Source of the DNA: Geodermatophilus telluris
GTDB taxonomy: Bacteria; Actinomycetota; Actinomycetes; Mycobacteriales; Geodermatophilaceae
Length of the DNA: 64,000 nucleotides
Assembly (NCBI RefSeq): GCF_900102745.1
Contig: NZ_FMZF01000004.1
Span: 62,001 to 126,000, forward strand
Direction of reading: 5' to 3'
Shown here: one piece after another, positions 33,214 to 40,837 of the stretch
Position numbering within the stretch: position 1 is the first letter of the stretch
Layout of the letters: every line of letters starts with the position of its first letter
Position numbers and translations under genes: made by a program
The notes under the pieces: model-generated
The model's input: the letters and a program-made list of their open reading frames with translations, nothing else
What the model was told of the DNA's origin: nothing
Database searches by the model: none

Positions 33214-34292
33214 TGGAGGCGACGGGGTGCGTCGGGCGGTCGGCGGCCGGTGCCTCCGACGCCGTGGCCGCGCTGATCCCGATGGTCCGCCGGATCGTGG
33301 GGGCCCGCGTCGCCGACGTCACCACCGCCGAGGACCTCGTGCAGGAGACCCTGGCCCGCGTGCTCGCCGCCTCCGGCCGGGTCGAGCCGGGCATGCTCGA
33401 GCCCTACGCCATCGCCACCGCGCGCAACGTGGTGGCGACCGCCTGGCGCGAGGAGGACCGGCAGCGGCGCAACCGGCACCGGGTGGTCGACCTCACCGCG
33501 CCGGACCTCCCCGAGGGCGGGCTGCTCGCCGAGGAGGAGCGCTCCGCCGTCGCCGCGGCGCTGGCCCGGCTCTCCGAGCGGGACCGCGAGGCGCTGGTCG
33601 CGCACGAGGTGTCCGGCCGGGACACCCGCTCGCTGGCCACCGACCTCGGCTCGACCGCCGGCGCCGTCGCCGCGCAGCTGCACCGCGCCCGGGCCCGGCT
33701 GCGGGTGGAGTACCTGCTCGCCCGGGACCGCACCGAGCCCCCGACCGACCGCTGCCGCCCGGTGCTCTTCGCCCTCTCCAGCGGTGACCGCCGCCGCCAG
33801 CGCGAGGTCGACGCCGGGCGGCACCTGCTCGAGTGCGACGTCTGCGCCGCGCTCAGCCAGCCGCTGCTGGAGCGGGCGCCGCAGCGGGACGACGAGGTGC
33901 GCATCCCGATCGACGGCGACGCCGACGTGGTCGCGGCCCGGCAGGCCGCGCGGGAGCTGGCCGGCCGGCTCGGCTGCTTCTCCCCCACCGACCTGACGCT
34001 GATCGCCACCGCCGTGTCCGAGGTGACCCGCAACATCGTCAAGTTCGCGGGGTCCGGCGAGGTGGTGGTGGAGGTCCTCGAGCAGCCCCGCCGGGGCGTG
34101 CAGGTGACCGCCCGGGACGCCGGCCCCGGCATCCCCGACGTCGAGCGGGCGCTGCAGGACGGCTACAGCACCTACGCCGGCCTGGGCCTGGGGCTGCCCG
34201 GCGCCCGGCGGTTGATGGACGAGTTCGCGATCGCCTCCGAGGTGGGGCGGGGCACGACGGTGACGATGACGAGGTGGTGTGCGGACCGATGA
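33213..34292 (+). CDS. Fusion: ECF sigma factor, zinc anti-sigma motif and RsbT kinase
   Basis: A 359-residue protein with three modules. Residues ~15-90 are sigma region 2 (TTAEDLVQETLARVLA), ~112-168 sigma region 4 (SERDREALVAHEVSGRDTRS, then AAQLHRARARLRVEYL). Cys181, His204, Cys208 and Cys211 (HLLECDVC) form the Cx22Hx3CxxC pattern of zinc-binding anti-sigma domains. About 228-359 is a full RsbT-type GHKL kinase: AVSEVTRNIVKFAG (Asn274), RDAGPGIPDV and GLGLGLPGARRLMDEF, very close to Bacillus RsbT. The next three genes encode RsbT's partners, all with 4-nt overlaps. Inferred role: a sigma factor held and freed by a stressosome through its own RsbT domain. Confidence 0.92.
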   Translation: MEATGCVGRSAAGASDAVAALIPMVRRIVGARVADVTTAEDLVQETLARVLAASGRVEPGMLEPYAIATARNVVATAWREEDRQRRNRHRVVDLTAPDLPEGGLLAEEERSAVAAALARLSERDREALVAHEVSGRDTRSLATDLGSTAGAVAAQLHRARARLRVEYLLARDRTEPPTDRCRPVLFALSSGDRRRQREVDAGRHLLECDVCAALSQPLLERAPQRDDEVRIPIDGDADVVAARQAARELAGRLGCFSPTDLTLIATAVSEVTRNIVKFAGSGEVVVEVLEQPRRGVQVTARDAGPGIPDVERALQDGYSTYAGLGLGLPGARRLMDEFAIASEVGRGTTVTMTRWCADR

Positions 34293-35185
34293 GCAGCAGC
34301 CAGGGACCGGCGACGACGACGGCCGGCTTCGACAGCCCCGGTGAGGACCAGCTGCTGCCGCAGCTGGTCGCGCACCTGCGCGAGCACCGCGCCCGGCTGC
34401 GGCACGAGTGGTCCGAGCGCATCCAGCAGGCGGGCCTGCTGCACGCGATGACCCCGCAGGAGATGGCGGCCGAGACGACGTCGGTCTACGACAACTACGT
34501 CGAGGTGCTCGAGACGGGCAGCGTCGAGGCGCTGCAGCGCTACGCCCGCGACCTCTCCGAGCGGATCATCCCGCGCGGGGTGGAGACCCACGAGGTTGTC
34601 GGCATCGTGCTGCTCCTGCGCGACGTGCTGGCGCGCTCGCTGTTCGAGAAGTACCAGCGGGACTTCGGCCTGCTCAACCGCGTGCTCGACGCCTACGAGC
34701 CGGCGGCCAACCGGATCGCCAACACCGTCGCGGTGAGCTTCGTCGAGGAGCGCGAGCGGGTCATCCGGCAGCAGCAGGACGCGCTGCGCGAGCTGTCCAC
34801 CCCGGTGCTGCCGGTGCGCGAGCGGCTGCTCATCCTGCCGATCATCGGGGTGCTGGACAGCGAGCGGGCCCGCCAGCTCACCGAGCAGCTGCTCACCGGC
34901 ATCCGCACGCACCGCGCCCGGGTGGTCGTCGTCGACATCACCGGCGTCCCCGAGGTCGACGAGTCGGTGGCCAACCACCTCGTGCAGACCGTGGACGCCT
35001 CCCGCCTCATGGGCGCCAGCGTCATCATCACGGGGCTGTCGCCGAAGATCGCCCAGACGCTGGTGACCATCGGCGTGGACCTGAGCAAGATGGACACCAT
35101 CGGCGACCTGCAGGGCGGCCTCGAGGAGGCCGAGCGCCTCCTCGGCTACACGACGAGCAGGGACGACGGGACGGGTGGGCCGTGA
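34289..35185 (+). CDS. rsbR: RsbR-type stressosome scaffold protein
   Basis: A 298-residue protein starting at ATG 34289 inside the preceding stop (ATGA). Residues ~20-160 are a helical, globin-like sensor domain with SVYDNYVEVLETG and EVVGIVLLLRDVLARSLFEK. The linker RELSTPVLPVRERLLILPII leads to a STAS domain (~172-285). Of the two RsbT target threonines in Bacillus RsbRA, the second is kept as Thr257 (KIAQTLVTIG). The first appears to be Glu225 (PEVDESVANH), a negative charge in place of phosphate. It would assemble with RsbS into the stressosome core. Confidence 0.92.
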   Translation: MSSSQGPATTTAGFDSPGEDQLLPQLVAHLREHRARLRHEWSERIQQAGLLHAMTPQEMAAETTSVYDNYVEVLETGSVEALQRYARDLSERIIPRGVETHEVVGIVLLLRDVLARSLFEKYQRDFGLLNRVLDAYEPAANRIANTVAVSFVEERERVIRQQQDALRELSTPVLPVRERLLILPIIGVLDSERARQLTEQLLTGIRTHRARVVVVDITGVPEVDESVANHLVQTVDASRLMGASVIITGLSPKIAQTLVTIGVDLSKMDTIGDLQGGLEEAERLLGYTTSRDDGTGGP

Positions 35186-35586
35186 CCGGACCCCGGCTGG
35201 TCTCCATCCTGCGGCAGGGGCCCTACCTGATCGCCTCGATCCACACCGCGCTCGACGACTCGCAGATGACCGCCTTCCAACACGACCTGGTCGACCGCAT
35301 CGGCCGCGACCGCGCGCGCGGGGTGGTCATCGACGTCGCCGCGCTCGACGTGCTGGACTCCTTCGCCACCCGGACGCTGCGCACGATCGGCGAGGTCGCC
35401 CGGCTGCGCGGCGCGGTGACCGTGGTGGTGGGCATCCAGCCGGAGGTGGCCTTCACGATGGTGGCGCTGGGCATGGACACCGGGTCGCTGCACACCGCGC
35501 TCGACCTGGAGGAGGGCCTGGCCCTCCTCGACCGGGCGGTCGGTCCCCGGCGCCCGGTGACGGCCCTGCGGGGCGGTGCGGCGTGA
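35182..35586 (+). CDS. rsbS: RsbS-type STAS stressosome protein
   Basis: A 134-residue single STAS domain. GTG 35182 overlaps the rsbR stop by four bases. The RsbT phosphorylation site of Bacillus RsbS (IDSF) is present as LDSF with Ser ~60; GIQPEVAFTMVALGM and TALDLEEGLALLD also match RsbS. It should bind the RsbT module when unphosphorylated and release it once phosphorylated. The C-terminus is ~12 residues longer than in Bacillus. Confidence 0.93.
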   Translation: MTGPRLVSILRQGPYLIASIHTALDDSQMTAFQHDLVDRIGRDRARGVVIDVAALDVLDSFATRTLRTIGEVARLRGAVTVVVGIQPEVAFTMVALGMDTGSLHTALDLEEGLALLDRAVGPRRPVTALRGGAA

Positions 35587-35873
35587 CCGGCGCGGAGGGG
35601 TTCGCCCGCGACTACCGCGTCGGGTTCCTGTCCCACCTCGCCCGCCGCAGCGAGGCCTCGCTGAACCGCGGGTACGAGCTCGGCCGGGCCGCGGTCACCG
35701 GGGGCCTCGGGATCCTCGAGGTCGCGCGCGTGCACCACGAGGTGCTGCTCGACGTGCTGCGCGGCACCCCCGCCGGCGAGCTGGCCGACGTCGCCGGGGC
35801 GGCGTCGGAGTTCCTCAGCGAGGTGCTGGCCACCTCGGACATGGCCCAGCGGACGCTCCTGCACCCGCGCTGA
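35583..35873 (+). CDS. Stand-alone RsbU N-terminal (RsbT-binding) domain
   Basis: A 96-residue helical protein; GTG 35583 overlaps the rsbS stop by four bases. The pattern YRVGFLSHLARRSEASLNRG, then ARVHHEVLLDVL and a final ASEFLSEVLATSDMAQR, follows the first ~85 residues of Bacillus RsbU, the part that binds RsbT. The PP2C phosphatase domain is absent, and the gene ends cleanly before a hairpin, so this is not a window-edge truncation. It could compete with RsbS for the fused RsbT module. Confidence 0.8.
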   Translation: MTGAEGFARDYRVGFLSHLARRSEASLNRGYELGRAAVTGGLGILEVARVHHEVLLDVLRGTPAGELADVAGAASEFLSEVLATSDMAQRTLLHPR

Positions 35874-35922
35874 GGCCCCTCCGCCGGGGCCGGGGGACGG
35901 TTCCCGACGGAGGGGCGAGGCG

Positions 35923-35968
35923 CCCCGACCGGGGACGGTGACGGGGGGTTCCCGTCCCCGGTCAGGGG
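35923..35968. terminator. Long hairpin after the stressosome operon
   Basis: CCCCGACCGGGGACGG (35923-35938) pairs with the segment 35952-35968, with one bulged A, around a 13-nt loop. It lies between convergent genes and could stop transcription from the stressosome operon. No T-run. Confidence 0.65.
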
Positions 35969-35974
35969 GTCTCG

Positions 35975-35997
35975 GGTGCGGTCAGCAGGACCGCACC
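35975..35997. terminator. 9-bp hairpin 3' of the small secreted protein gene
   Basis: GGTGCGGTC and GACCGCACC form a perfect stem around AGCAG, 8 bp beyond the stop of the minus-strand gene ending at 36005. It is a likely terminator for that gene. Confidence 0.6.
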
Positions 35998-36004
35998 GGG
36001 CGGG

Positions 36005-36307
36005 TCAGTTCTGCGTGATCGTCACCGGCTCCATGTTGCTCTCGCAGACGGTGCTGTCGGTGCCGCTGCGGTCGACCGCGCGCCCGAGGACGGCCACGGG
36101 TCCGACGTTCACCCCGCAGATCTGGGCCACGACCTGGGCGGCGACGCCGATGTTGACGTCCTCGAGGATCGTGACGTCACCGACGGCGACGTTCACCAGG
36201 CCGTCCTGGACGGCGACCGGCTGGGCGCTCGCCGTGCCGGCGACGCCGGTGACGAGCGCGGTGGTCGCGGCCAGACAGAAGGCCGAGCGCTTGAGCGTGC
36301 TGGTCAT
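36005..36307 (-). CDS. Small secreted protein of unknown function
   Basis: A 100-residue precursor; ATG 36307 follows GGAGGAG. A classical signal peptide (KRSAFCLAATTALVTGVAGT, then ASAQP) would be cut after ASA. The mature part is Val-rich and strand-forming (GLVNVAVGDVTILEDVNIGV, then AAQVVAQICGVNVGP), with two cysteines likely disulphide-bonded. The alternating hydrophobic pattern recalls small surface-active or chaplin/rodlin-like actinobacterial proteins, but I cannot assign a family. Confidence 0.75.
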   Translation of the reverse strand: MTSTLKRSAFCLAATTALVTGVAGTASAQPVAVQDGLVNVAVGDVTILEDVNIGVAAQVVAQICGVNVGPVAVLGRAVDRSGTDSTVCESNMEPVTITQN

Positions 36308-36387
36308 GGGGGCTCCTCCGTGTGTGGCCCGGTGCGGCGCCGTCGCCGCGGGGGCCGTGCACGGGTGAAGACCCCTCCGGCCGCCCG

Positions 36388-36448
36388 GCATGACGCGAGG
36401 GTCCGGGCGGGGAGCGGCCCGGAGGAGGTGACCGATCCCGCGTCATGC
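36388..36448. promoter_or_regulatory. Perfect 10-bp inverted repeat between divergent genes
   Basis: GCATGACGCG (36388-36397) and CGCGTCATGC (36439-36448) are exact reverse complements 41 nt apart. The heptamer AGGGTCC also occurs beside each arm. Placed between the divergent secreted-protein and hydrolase genes, it could be a paired operator. Confidence 0.4.
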
Positions 36449-36516
36449 GGAGGGTCCCCGCGCGTCCGGCCGGGTATGCGCCCCGGGCACCACCCGACTG
36501 CCGCCGGAGGAAGCCC

Positions 36517-37278
36517 GTGCCCTGGTCTCCCGACCGCCGCCTGCTCGCCGCGACCGAACCGGTGCGCGCGGCCGCCAGCGCGGGCGCGCTCGCCGTCACC
36601 TGGCCGCTGTTGCGCGGCGCCCCGCGCGGGGAACGGCACGCCGTCCTCGTGCTGCCGGGGCTGCTCGCCTCCGACGCCTCCACGCTCACCCTGCGGCGCT
36701 GGCTGCGCGGGCTGGGCTACCCGGTGGTGGGGTGGGAGCTCGGCCGCAACCGGGGGCCGACCAGGGAGGTCACCGACGAGCTGCCGCGGCTGGTGCGGCG
36801 GCTGGCCGAGCAGCACGGCGGGCCGGTGAGCATCGTCGGGCAGAGCCTGGGCGGGATCTACGCGCGGCGGCTGGCGCTGCGCGTCCCGCGGCAGGTGCGC
36901 CAGGTGGTGAGCCTCGGGTCCCCCTTCGGCCTGGCCGGCGGGCCCGGCGACGGCAGCCCCGGCGCCCGCGCCTACGCCCGCCACCGGCCGCTGCACGCCG
37001 TCCCGCCCCGCGGCGGCCTCGGCGGCCCGCTGCCGGTGCCGAGCACCGCGGTCTGGTCGCGGTGGGACGGCGTCGTCGACTGGCGGGCCTGCCGGCAGGC
37101 GACCGGGCCGACCGCGGAGAACGTCGGCGTCCTGGCCAGCCACCTCGGCATGGGCCACGACCCGGCGGTGCTGTGGCTGGTGGCCGACCGCCTCGCGCAG
37201 AGCCGGGAGGGCTGGCGGCCCTTCACCCCGCCCGCCCGGCTCCGCCCGCTCTACACCGCCGAGCCCGACGACGGCTGA
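36517..37278 (+). CDS. Alpha/beta-hydrolase, lipase-like
   Basis: A 253-residue cytoplasmic hydrolase. GTG 36517 follows GGAGGAAG. The oxyanion segment VLVLPGLLASDAST, the nucleophile elbow VSIVGQSLGGIYARRLA (Ser in GQSLG), VSLGSPFGLAGG and the late HLGMGHDPAVLWLVADRL (catalytic His) are in the usual order. STAVWSRWDGVVDW supplies the likely acid Asp. Similar proteins are annotated as PGAP1-like or triacylglycerol-lipase-like; substrate unknown. The 3' end overlaps the next gene by 28 bp, tail to tail. Confidence 0.88.
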   Translation: MPWSPDRRLLAATEPVRAAASAGALAVTWPLLRGAPRGERHAVLVLPGLLASDASTLTLRRWLRGLGYPVVGWELGRNRGPTREVTDELPRLVRRLAEQHGGPVSIVGQSLGGIYARRLALRVPRQVRQVVSLGSPFGLAGGPGDGSPGARAYARHRPLHAVPPRGGLGGPLPVPSTAVWSRWDGVVDWRACRQATGPTAENVGVLASHLGMGHDPAVLWLVADRLAQSREGWRPFTPPARLRPLYTAEPDDG

Positions 37279-38858
37279 CGGCGCCGCGCCCGCAGCACGG
37301 CGTCGGCCACGTGCACGTGGTCGCCGTGGCCGTGCGCCTCGTGCACGCGGGCCTGTCGCGGACGGCTCTCGGCCACCTGGACCTCCCACTCGGCGGGCTC
37401 GAGGACGGCGGCCAGCTGCGCGCCGGTGGCGTACCACTCGGGCAGGCCCGGTCGCTGGACGCCGTGGGAGACGTCGCTGCCGTCGTGCATCGTCACCAGC
37501 AGCGTGCCGCCGGGGGTGACCGCCGAGGCCAGCGTCCGCAGCACGTCGTCGCGGGTGGCGGGCGGGAAGTGCAGGAACGACGCCGTCACCAGGTCCCAGC
37601 GCTCCTCGCCCGGCTGCCACGAGGAGACGTCGGCCTTGCGGGTGTCGAGCGTCAGCCCGGCCGCCCCGGCCGCGGCGGCGGCGCGGTCGAGCGCCGTGCG
37701 GGAGAGGTCCAGCGCGGTGACCGCCCACCCGCGGCGGGCCAGCCACACGGCGTCCCCGCCCTCGCCGGCCCCGGCGTCCAGCGCGCGGCCCGGGGGCAGG
37801 TCGGCGGCCTCGGTGGCCAGCACGTCGTTGACCCGGCCGCTCCAGACGCCGTCCCCGTGCGAGCGGTAGCGCTCCTCCCACCACTGCTCGCCGTACTCCG
37901 GGTCGCTCTGCGCGCGGAGCACCTCGACCGCGGCCCGGGTGTCCTCGGCGACCAGGTCGGCGTTGACCGCGGCACCGGCCAGGAGGCCGGCGGCCGCCGC
38001 GCCGATGACCTGCGCACCCGGGTCGGCGACGTTGCCCGCCGCCCAGACGCCGGGCACCGCGGTGGCGCCGCGCGGGTCGACCGGCACGTGCGAGCCGACG
38101 ACCGCATCGCCCATCCGGAACGGCTCGGGCTCCAGCCCGAGACCGGCGAGCACGGCCGAGCGGGCGGTGAACCGCGGGGCGACGACGACCGCGGCGCGGG
38201 GCACGACCTCCCCGCCCGCCAGCCGGACGCCGGTCAGCCGGCCGCCGTCGGTCTCCAGGGCCGCCACCTCGCCGCGCACCACCCGGACCCCGCGGGCCGC
38301 GAGCGCCTCGGCGGTGGCGTCGTCGAGCTCCGGCGCGGTGTGCAGGAAGAAGACGACGTCGGCGCTCCACTGCCGCCACAGCTGGGCCTGGTGCAGCGAC
38401 ATCGGTCCGGTGGCCAGCACGCCGACCGGCTGGTCGCGCACCTCCCAGCCGTGGCAGTACGGGCAGTGCAGGACGTCGGTGCCCCACAGCTCCCGCACCC
38501 CCGGGATCTCCGGCAGCTCGTCGGTCAGGCCGGTGGTGACCAGCAGCCGACGCGCGCCCAGCACCCGGCCGCCGGCCAGCTCGACGGTGAACGCGCCGGC
38601 CGTCCCGCCGACCGCGGTCACCGTGTCCTCGACCAGCACGCCGCCGTAGCCGGCCACCTCGGCCCGCCCCGCGGCGAGCAGCTCCCCGGGCGGCGTGCCG
38701 TCGCGGCCCAGGTAGTTGTGCATCTCGTGCGCGGGCGCGTTCCGCGGCGTGCCGTCGTCCACCACGGCCACCGAGCGGCGCGCCCGTCCCAGGGCGAGGG
38801 CGCCGGAAAGCCCGGCCGCTCCCCCACCGACGACCACCACGTCGTACGTCTCGTCCAT
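37251..38858 (-). CDS. Fusion of thioredoxin-reductase-like flavoprotein and SAM methyltransferase
   Basis: A 535-residue two-domain protein. Residues ~1-300 are a class II pyridine-nucleotide oxidoreductase: FAD motif DVVVVGGGAAGLSGALALGR, the redox pair in HCPYCHGWEV and GVWAAGNVADPG. About 325-500 is a class I methyltransferase with motif I ALDAGAGEGGDAVWLARRGW, VTALDLSRTALDRA and LVTASFLHFPP. ATG 38858 is chosen over GTG 38867 by homology to the usual N-terminus. It is divergent from a XRE-cupin regulator across an operator-like palindrome. Disulphide or thiol detoxification is a plausible role. Confidence 0.88.
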   Translation of the reverse strand: MDETYDVVVVGGGAAGLSGALALGRARRSVAVVDDGTPRNAPAHEMHNYLGRDGTPPGELLAAGRAEVAGYGGVLVEDTVTAVGGTAGAFTVELAGGRVLGARRLLVTTGLTDELPEIPGVRELWGTDVLHCPYCHGWEVRDQPVGVLATGPMSLHQAQLWRQWSADVVFFLHTAPELDDATAEALAARGVRVVRGEVAALETDGGRLTGVRLAGGEVVPRAAVVVAPRFTARSAVLAGLGLEPEPFRMGDAVVGSHVPVDPRGATAVPGVWAAGNVADPGAQVIGAAAAGLLAGAAVNADLVAEDTRAAVEVLRAQSDPEYGEQWWEERYRSHGDGVWSGRVNDVLATEAADLPPGRALDAGAGEGGDAVWLARRGWAVTALDLSRTALDRAAAAAGAAGLTLDTRKADVSSWQPGEERWDLVTASFLHFPPATRDDVLRTLASAVTPGGTLLVTMHDGSDVSHGVQRPGLPEWYATGAQLAAVLEPAEWEVQVAESRPRQARVHEAHGHGDHVHVADAVLRARRRQPSSGSAV

Positions 38859-38888
38859 GCCCGACACGGTGCACCCGCCCGTGCCGAC

Positions 38889-38919
38889 TTGACAAACTCT
38901 GTTGCTGAAACGGCAAACT
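38889..38919 (+). promoter_or_regulatory. Promoter and palindromic operator of the XRE-cupin regulator
   Basis: TTGACA (38889-38894) and CAAACT (38914-38919), 19 bp apart, precede the leaderless-type GTG 38927. Between and over them lies TTGCTGAAACGGCAA (38902-38916), a 15-bp palindrome with one mismatch. Binding there by the regulator would block both divergent genes. Confidence 0.5.
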
Positions 38920-38926
38920 GAGCCGC

Positions 38927-39508
38927 GTGACCGACCTCGACGGCGTCCTGGACGCCGTGGGCCCCCGCCTGCGCGAGCTGCGCCGGCAGCGCGGCGCCAC
39001 CCTGCAGCAGCTCGCCGAGGACACCGGCATCTCGGTGTCCACCCTCTCGCGGCTGGAGTCGGGGCAGCGCCGTCCCACCCTGGAGCTGCTGCTGCCGCTG
39101 GCCCGTGCCCACCAGGTGCCGCTCGACGAGCTCGTCGACGCGCCCGAGACCGGCGACCCGCGGGTGCGGCTGCGGCCCCTCACCCGCCACGGCGCGACGT
39201 TCCTGCCGCTGACCCGGCGTCCGGGCGGGCTGCAGGCCTACAAGATGGTGCTGCCGCCGCGCTGGGGCGGGGAGCCCGGCGAGCTGCGCTCGCACGAGGG
39301 CTGGGAGTGGGTCTACGTGCTGTCGGGGCGGCTGCGGCTGCTGCTCGGCGACGCCGACGTGACCCTGACGCCCGGCGAGGTGGCCGAGTTCGACACCCGC
39401 ACCCCGCACTGGCTCGGCAACCCCGACGACCGGGCCGCCGAGGTGCTCGGCCTCTTCGGCCCGCAGGGTGAGCGCATCCACGTGCGCGCCGCCCCGGCCG
39501 GACGCTAG
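38927..39508 (+). CDS. XRE-family regulator with C-terminal cupin
   Basis: A 193-residue regulator. The helix-turn-helix (~13-68) reads LRELRRQRGATLQQLAEDTG, then ISVSTLSRLESGQRRPTLEL. The cupin (~95-190) contains LRSHEGWEWVYVLSGRLRLL and LTPGEVAEFDTRTPHWLGNP, with His residues for metal or ligand binding. Such proteins repress neighbours until a small molecule binds the cupin. The divergent flavoprotein-methyltransferase gene is the obvious target. The 3' end overlaps the next gene by 4 bp. Confidence 0.92.
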   Translation: MTDLDGVLDAVGPRLRELRRQRGATLQQLAEDTGISVSTLSRLESGQRRPTLELLLPLARAHQVPLDELVDAPETGDPRVRLRPLTRHGATFLPLTRRPGGLQAYKMVLPPRWGGEPGELRSHEGWEWVYVLSGRLRLLLGDADVTLTPGEVAEFDTRTPHWLGNPDDRAAEVLGLFGPQGERIHVRAAPAGR

Positions 39509-40476
39509 GGCGTGACCACCAGCCGCACCCCGGCCTCGCCGGTGGCCTGGCGCTGCCAGGCGGCGGTGACGCCGGCCAGCGGGACGGTCTCGTGCGCGAC
39601 GGCGACCCGGCCTGCGGCGGCCGCGTCGAGGACCGCCCCCAGCGCGTCGCGGCGCTGCGCCGGGGTCAGCGCGTTGTTGGTGTAGCCGAGCACCTCCGCC
39701 GACCGGCCGCGCAGCACCGCCGAGGAGAACACCGCCTCGTCACCGGACGCACCGCCCAGGTTGACAAGCCGCCCACCCGGGGCCAGCACGCGCGAGGCCG
39801 CCGTCGCCGCGACGCCGAACACCGGGTCGACGACGACGTGCGCGCCGTCCGGACAGGCCCGCGCCAGCGCGGCGGTGAGCGCGTCGGCGTCCCCCGCCAT
39901 CGGCACGACGGCGTCGGCGCCGGCCGCCCGGGCGCGCTCCTGCGCGGCGGCCGAGCGGCACACCGCGACCACCCGTCCCGCGCCGAGCACGCGCGCCGCC
40001 CCGACGGCGACCTGCCCGACCGCCCCGCCGGCCCCGAGGACGACGACGGCCTCCCCCGGCTGAAGCCGGCCCCGCCAGGTCAGGCTCGTCCACGCGGCCA
40101 CCGCGGACGTGCCCAGCGCCGCGACCGCCGGGTCCGGCAGGTCCGCCGTCAGCGGCACGAGGTCGTCGTCGGCGACGGCGCAGCGCTCCGCGAGGCCGCC
40201 GTCGCCGGGGGCCATCCCGGCCGGCGTCGCGAACCACACCCGCGTGCCCACCGGCAGCGCGCCGGACCGCTCGACGACGCCGACGCCCTGCACGCCCGGC
40301 ACGTAGGGCACCGACGGGACCCCGAAGTAGGACGTGCCCGAGGCGCAGAGCAGGTCCAGCGGCACGATCGGCGCGGCGGTGACCCGCACCAGGCTGCGGC
40401 CGGGCCCGGCGACCGGGTCGGGGTGCCCGGCGTGCTCGGGCGGCGTCCCGGGCGTGCGGACGACGGCGGCGCGCAC
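39505..40476 (-). CDS. Quinone-oxidoreductase-like medium-chain dehydrogenase
   Basis: A 323-residue zinc-less MDR protein, last gene of the ring-cleavage operon; its GTG is 1 nt after the ligA-like stop. The NADPH motif VVVLGAGGAVGQVAVGAARV, PYVPGVQGVGVVERSGALPV and LGTSAVAAWTSL are typical, and the structural zinc cysteines are missing. It may reduce a quinone or an unsaturated intermediate of the aromatic pathway; that is inference from position. Confidence 0.88.
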   Translation of the reverse strand: MRAAVVRTPGTPPEHAGHPDPVAGPGRSLVRVTAAPIVPLDLLCASGTSYFGVPSVPYVPGVQGVGVVERSGALPVGTRVWFATPAGMAPGDGGLAERCAVADDDLVPLTADLPDPAVAALGTSAVAAWTSLTWRGRLQPGEAVVVLGAGGAVGQVAVGAARVLGAGRVVAVCRSAAAQERARAAGADAVVPMAGDADALTAALARACPDGAHVVVDPVFGVAATAASRVLAPGGRLVNLGGASGDEAVFSSAVLRGRSAEVLGYTNNALTPAQRRDALGAVLDAAAAGRVAVAHETVPLAGVTAAWQRQATGEAGVRLVVTP

Positions 40477-40477
40477 G

Positions 40478-40837
40478 TCAGGTGCTGATGTCGGGGTAGG
40501 GCAGCGAGAGGTGCGCCATCGCCTGCCCGTAGGCCTTCTGGTACTCCAGCGGCCCGTGGTCGCGCTCGAACATCGCGATGAACAGCGTGAGCGTGAGGAA
40601 CGGGTGGGCGCCCATCTGGAACAGCGTCACGTGGTCGTGCTGGCGCAGGGCCCGCCGCTCGTCCTCGGTGAACGCCAGCCAGGTGGAGCGCTCGTCGGCG
40701 GTGCAGTTGAGGATCCGGTTGGCCATCTCGGCCTCCCACCACGCCACCGTGCCGGCCGGGTCCTCGCGGTAGCGCTCGACGAGCTCGGGGTCGCGGTCGA
40801 CGGTGTAGAGGAACTTGTCCAGCAGGTACCGGCTCAT
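40478..40837 (-). CDS. LigA-like small subunit of an extradiol dioxygenase
   Basis: A 119-residue helical protein matching the alpha subunit of protocatechuate 4,5-dioxygenase (LigA), which caps the active site of LigB. RYLLDKFLYTVDRDPELVER, ERSTWLAFTEDERRALRQHD and GAHPFLTLTLFIAMFE are visible. ATG 40837 overlaps the ligB-like stop by four bases (ATGA), as expected for stoichiometric subunits. Confidence 0.88.
   Translation of the reverse strand: MSRYLLDKFLYTVDRDPELVERYREDPAGTVAWWEAEMANRILNCTADERSTWLAFTEDERRALRQHDHVTLFQMGAHPFLTLTLFIAMFERDHGPLEYQKAYGQAMAHLSLPYPDIST

Noticed and set aside
33227..33787. A 186-codon Arg-rich frame inside the sigma-RsbT gene
   Set aside because: Frame-shifted shadow of the sigma factor coding sequence.
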